Source of the DNA: DASQVO01 sp035640715
GTDB taxonomy: Bacteria > Actinomycetota > Actinomycetes > Streptosporangiales > Streptosporangiaceae
Length of the DNA stretch: 8,147 nucleotides
Assembly: GCA_035640715.1 (NCBI GenBank)
Contig: DASQVO010000549.1
Span: forward strand, 1-8,147
Direction of reading: 5' to 3'
The stretch's first letter is position 1. Each line of letters starts with the position of its first letter. A program made the translations under genes and the position numbers. Of this stretch, positions 5,444 through 8,147 are shown one piece after another. The notes beneath the pieces were generated by a model, which was given only the letters and a program-made list of their open reading frames with translations, made no database searches and was not told the DNA's origin.

Positions 5444-6739
5444 ATGGCTGCCTCAGCCGGCATTGACCTGACCGAAGAGAGCATCTTCACCTGGGGCGCG
5501 CCGCCGCTGAAGTTCGGCGCGGGCGCCGTGGATGAGATTGGCTTCGAGATGGCCCAGCACGGGGCCAGGCGAGTCCTCATCCTCACCGATCCCAGGATCA
5601 ATGAGCTCGGCATTCCGGCGCGCGTCGCCGAGTCGCTCACCACGCACGGGATCACTTCAGAGATCTTCGACCGCTGTCACGTCGAGCCGACCGACGACAG
5701 CATCGACAAGGCCGCTGGCTACGCCCGTGAGCAGGGCCCGTGGGATGGGTTCGTCGCGGTCGGCGGCGGGTCGTCCATCGACACCGCCAAGGCAGTGGAC
5801 CTGCTGATCACCGACGGGGGCGAGCTGATGGATTACATCAACAAGCCCGTCGGCCAGGGCCGGGCCCCGCGGCACCAGCTCAAGCCCCTGATCGCGGTGC
5901 CGACCACGGCCGGGACCGGCTCGGAGAGCACAGCGATGTGTGTGCTTGACGTGCTGTCCATGCGGGTCAAGACCGGTATCAGCCACTGGCGGCTCCGCCC
6001 CACGCTGGCCGTGATCGACCCGCTCGTGTCGCTCACGCTGCCGCCCGAGGTCACTGCCTCCGCCGGCATGGACATCGTCTGCCACGCGCTGGAGTCCTAC
6101 ACCGCCCGCTGGTACACCACCTTCGAGCGCAAGCAGCCCGAGCAGCGCGTTACCTACTGCGGGTCCAATCCGGTCTCCGACTTGTGGTGTGAGAAGGCGC
6201 TCGCGTTGATCGCCTCCTCGTTCCGCATCGCCGTCCACGATGGGTCCAACCTCGAGGCGCGCACCAACATGATGATGGCGGCGACCTTCGCCGGCATGGG
6301 GTTCGGCAACGCCGGCGTGCACATCCCGCACGCCAACGCCTACCCGATCGCGGGCATGGTGAAGGACTACCGGCCCCGGGGGTACCCGCAGCAAGAGCCG
6401 ATGGTCCCGCACGGGCAGTCGGTCTCGCTGACCGCACCGGAGGCGTTCCGGTTCAGCTTCCCCAGCGCCCCGGAACGCCATCTGCGGGCCGCCGCCATGC
6501 TGGCGCCGGGCAAGGAGACGCTGAGCAACCCAGCTGAGCAGCTTCCGTCCGCCCTCATCGACCTGATGCGGGACATCGGCATCCCGAACGGCATCGGGGC
6601 CGTCGGTTACACCGAGGCCGACATCCCCGCCCTGGTGCCCGGCACCATGAAGCAGCAGCGCCTGCTGGCCACCTGCCCGCGCCCGGTCACCGAGGAGGAC
6701 ATCGCCGCCATCTTCGCCAAGTCCATCCAGAACTGGTGA
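5444..6739 (+). CDS. Iron-containing alcohol dehydrogenase of the hydroxyacid-oxoacid transhydrogenase (HOT/ADHFE1) type
   Basis: This 431-residue protein is a group III metal-dependent alcohol dehydrogenase. HOT enzymes move hydride from a hydroxyacid such as 4-hydroxybutyrate to 2-oxoglutarate, giving the semialdehyde and D-2-hydroxyglutarate, with the nicotinamide staying bound. The dinucleotide loop GGGSSIDTAK is at 107-116 and PTTAGTGSE at 153-161. The metal ligands are Asp210 and His214 (GMDIVCHALES), His296 (PHANAYP) and His323 (VPHG). The stretches SHWRLRPTLAVIDPLVSLTLP, IPHANAYPIAGMVKDY and VGYTEADIPALVPGT are those of the ADHFE1 branch. It has no mitochondrial or export signal. Its TGA overlaps a GTG that could start the next frame, so it is in an operon with fmdB and the FAD gene. 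A main alternative is a related NAD-bound, mycofactocin- or NDMA-dependent alcohol dehydrogenase. I consider this less likely from the motifs, but it would fit the neighbouring mftA. Confidence 0.85.
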   Translation: MAASAGIDLTEESIFTWGAPPLKFGAGAVDEIGFEMAQHGARRVLILTDPRINELGIPARVAESLTTHGITSEIFDRCHVEPTDDSIDKAAGYAREQGPWDGFVAVGGGSSIDTAKAVDLLITDGGELMDYINKPVGQGRAPRHQLKPLIAVPTTAGTGSESTAMCVLDVLSMRVKTGISHWRLRPTLAVIDPLVSLTLPPEVTASAGMDIVCHALESYTARWYTTFERKQPEQRVTYCGSNPVSDLWCEKALALIASSFRIAVHDGSNLEARTNMMMAATFAGMGFGNAGVHIPHANAYPIAGMVKDYRPRGYPQQEPMVPHGQSVSLTAPEAFRFSFPSAPERHLRAAAMLAPGKETLSNPAEQLPSALIDLMRDIGIPNGIGAVGYTEADIPALVPGTMKQQRLLATCPRPVTEEDIAAIFAKSIQNW

Positions 6740-6744
6740 ATATG

Positions 6745-7203
6745 ATGCCGCTCTACGACTATCGCTGCCCGCAAGGACACGTCTTCGAGAAGATGACGAC
6801 GGTCGCCGCCCGGGCATGTCAGGACTGCCCGGTCTGCGGCCAGCCCGGCGGAAAGATCCCATCGCGGGTCTGGCTCGGCGGATGTGCGGATCCGGGCCTG
6901 GCAATGGAGCAGATGCCGCAGACCTGGCGCGGCACCTACGAGGGAAACTCCGAGTACCTCGGCCGGCTGCGCCGGCAGTGGGAAGCCCGGCGCAAACTCG
7001 AGGACTCCTACGAGGAGCTGCGCGGTGACCGGCGGCCGGTTCTCGCTCACGAGGGCCGGTATCACGCGGCGCCGCTGCGCGCAGGCGATCCGCCCGCCGG
7101 CCCCGGGCAGGATCCTGACCGCGAACCCGGTCACGCCCGGGGGCACGGCCACCGGGACGGATCCCCTCATGTGCGGGCTGAGCCCCCGCCCACTACCCTT
7201 TGA
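6745..7203 (+). CDS. FmdB-family zinc-ribbon protein with long hydrophilic tail
   Basis: This is a small putative regulatory or accessory protein. The N-terminus MPLYDYRCPQGH, then CPVCGQPGGK, is the FmdB zinc ribbon: Cys8 and His12 (in place of the usual second Cys) pair with Cys28 and Cys31. Family members are commonly 60-110 residues, while this one has 152. A charged middle part (EYLGRLRRQWEARRKLEDSYEE) looks helical or coiled. The Pro/Gly/His/Arg-rich tail (about 115-152) includes GHARGHGH and is probably disordered and perhaps metal-binding. ATG 6745 is chosen because the family begins MPxYxY. ATG 6742 and GTG 6736, which overlaps the HOT stop, are in frame too. FmdB proteins are often found beside amidase, alcohol dehydrogenase or transporter genes, and their biochemical role is not settled. 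The stop TGA overlaps a TTG of the next frame. Confidence 0.78.
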   Translation: MPLYDYRCPQGHVFEKMTTVAARACQDCPVCGQPGGKIPSRVWLGGCADPGLAMEQMPQTWRGTYEGNSEYLGRLRRQWEARRKLEDSYEELRGDRRPVLAHEGRYHAAPLRAGDPPAGPGQDPDREPGHARGHGHRDGSPHVRAEPPPTTL

Positions 7204-7223
7204 GCCGTGCCGTATGGAAAGAC

Positions 7224-8147
7224 GTGACAGGGGTGCTCCGCCCGGACAGGGCTGCCAGCGGGCTCGCAGCTGACCTCGCCGCGCGGGTAAGGGGAGAGGT
7301 CCGCTTCGACCCGGCCAGCCGGGCCACCTTCGCCGCGGACGCCTCCAACTACCGGCACGTTCCGGTCGGAGTCGTGCAGCCGGCGGACACGGACGACGTG
7401 CTGGCCGCGCTTGAGGTGTGCAGGCGGCACGACGTGCCGGTGCTCCCGCGCGGCGCCGCCACGAGCATCGGCGGCCAGGCTGTCAACGAGGCCGTGATCA
7501 TCGACTTCGCCCGGCACCTGCGCGCCGTGCTCAGCATCGACCCCGAGAAGAAAGTCGCGCGGGTACAGCCCGGGGTGGTCCTGGACGACCTGCGCGCCGT
7601 GGCCGCACCGCACGGGCTCACGTTCGGCCCCGATCCGTCCACGCATAACCGCTGCACACTCGGCGGCATGATCGGCAACAACGCGTGCGGCTCCCACTCG
7701 GTGGCCTGGGGCAAGACAGTTGATAACGTCCGCAGCCTAAAGATCATCACCTACGACGGCACGCAGCTCACGGCCGGGCCGACACCCCCGGACGAGCTGG
7801 CCGCCCGGAGACGGCAGCCGGGTGAAACGGGCCGGATATACCGCCGCCTGGCTGAGCTCGCCGGCACCCGCAGCGCGCTCATCCGCACACAGACACCCCA
7901 GCTGACCCGCCGGGTCTCCGGGTTCAACCTCGACCAGCTGCTGCCCGAGAACGGGTTCAACCTGGCGCGCGCGCTCGTCGGCACCGAGGGCACCTGCGTC
8001 ACCGTCCTGGAAGCCAGCGTTGACCTGGTCCCGGTGCCGGCCGTCCGGGCCCTGACCGTGGTGGGCTATCCCGATGCCTTCCTGGCGGCGGACGCCGCGC
8101 CCGGATTCCTGGACCTGGCTCCGCTGACCATCGAGGGCATGGACGTG
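7224..8147 (+). CDS. FAD-linked D-2-hydroxyacid dehydrogenase, GlcD/PCMH type (3' end outside window)
   Basis: The first 308 residues of a flavoprotein are present. It is open to the last base. The PCMH-type FAD-binding domain shows PRGAATSIGGQAV (75-87), where the pyrophosphate of FAD binds, then FGPDPSTHNRCTLGG and MIGNNACGSHSVAWGKT (149-165), and the start of the substrate domain with GFNLDQLLPENGFNLARAL and VGTEGT. These mark the GlcD / D-lactate / D-2-hydroxyglutarate dehydrogenase group. The CxLGGMIGNNACGSHS form is common in long actinobacterial versions that carry a C-terminal 4Fe-4S domain, so an iron-sulfur part may lie beyond the window. GTG at 7224 is preceded by GGAAAG. TTG 7200, overlapping the fmdB stop, and GTG 7233 are alternatives. 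Located two genes after HOT, it is a good candidate to reoxidise the D-2-hydroxyglutarate that HOT makes, passing electrons to the respiratory chain or a carrier. The substrate is inferred. Confidence 0.85.
   Translation, partial: MTGVLRPDRAASGLAADLAARVRGEVRFDPASRATFAADASNYRHVPVGVVQPADTDDVLAALEVCRRHDVPVLPRGAATSIGGQAVNEAVIIDFARHLRAVLSIDPEKKVARVQPGVVLDDLRAVAAPHGLTFGPDPSTHNRCTLGGMIGNNACGSHSVAWGKTVDNVRSLKIITYDGTQLTAGPTPPDELAARRRQPGETGRIYRRLAELAGTRSALIRTQTPQLTRRVSGFNLDQLLPENGFNLARALVGTEGTCVTVLEASVDLVPVPAVRALTVVGYPDAFLAADAAPGFLDLAPLTIEGMDV

Noticed and set aside
5657..6904. 415-codon minus-strand frame opposite the HOT gene
   Set aside because: Antisense of a fully recognisable dehydrogenase. The translation is Gly/Arg/Asp-rich with no domain motif.
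1..8147. tRNA/rRNA genes, insertion sequences, transposases or phage genes
   Set aside because: None seen. The rearrangement signs (SDR fragment, short VWA) are not accompanied by transposase genes or terminal inverted repeats that I could detect.

Overview
The window is GC-rich, densely coded DNA with frequent GTG/TTG starts, stop/start overlaps and few AT-rich gaps. Together with a phenylacetate-oxygenase reductase, a mycofactocin precursor gene and an MftR-type regulator, this points to an actinomycete (Actinomycetota). The genus cannot be read from the sequence.

Left part (1-2342). The window opens in the 3' end of paaE, the reductase of phenylacetyl-CoA epoxidase, on the + strand. Facing it on the - strand is a series of genes. 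In transcription order these are the C-terminal tail of a short-chain dehydrogenase with no start codon (2342-2136), a MoxR-type AAA+ ATPase (2139-1117), and a von Willebrand A protein (1047-310) whose domain stops soon after its metal-binding DxSxS motif. The dehydrogenase stop overlaps the ATPase start (GTGA), so the three look like the remains of one operon.

Centre (2356-3276). A 44-residue gene on the - strand ends in IDGMCGVY, the hallmark of the mycofactocin precursor MftA. Divergent from it is a TetR-family regulator with the MftR type of DNA-binding domain. The roughly 110-bp divergent gap carries a near-perfect 17-bp direct repeat that sits between the predicted -35 and -10 of mftR. 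In canonical clusters mftB, mftC and the other maturation genes follow mftA. Here mftA is followed after 13 bp by the headless dehydrogenase fragment, so the cluster looks deleted or rearranged around an intact precursor and regulator.

Right part (3362-8147, + strand). A double hot-dog acyl-CoA thioesterase comes first. A non-coding gap of about 390 bp follows, with a plausible sigma-70-type promoter. Next is a tight operon: a metallo-beta-lactamase-fold hydrolase of the N-acyl-homoserine-lactonase type, an iron-dependent alcohol dehydrogenase of the hydroxyacid-oxoacid transhydrogenase (HOT) subfamily, an FmdB-type zinc-ribbon protein, and a GlcD-type FAD-linked 2-hydroxyacid dehydrogenase that runs off the window.

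How it may fit together (inference): HOT enzymes use a bound nicotinamide and pass hydride to 2-oxoglutarate, making D-2-hydroxyglutarate. A flavin-linked D-2-hydroxyacid dehydrogenase in the same operon could recycle that product and pass electrons onward. Beside a mycofactocin locus this is an alternative way to reoxidise a non-exchangeable nicotinamide. MftR is reported to respond to acyl-CoA in mycobacteria, so the adjacent acyl-CoA thioesterase could tune its signal.
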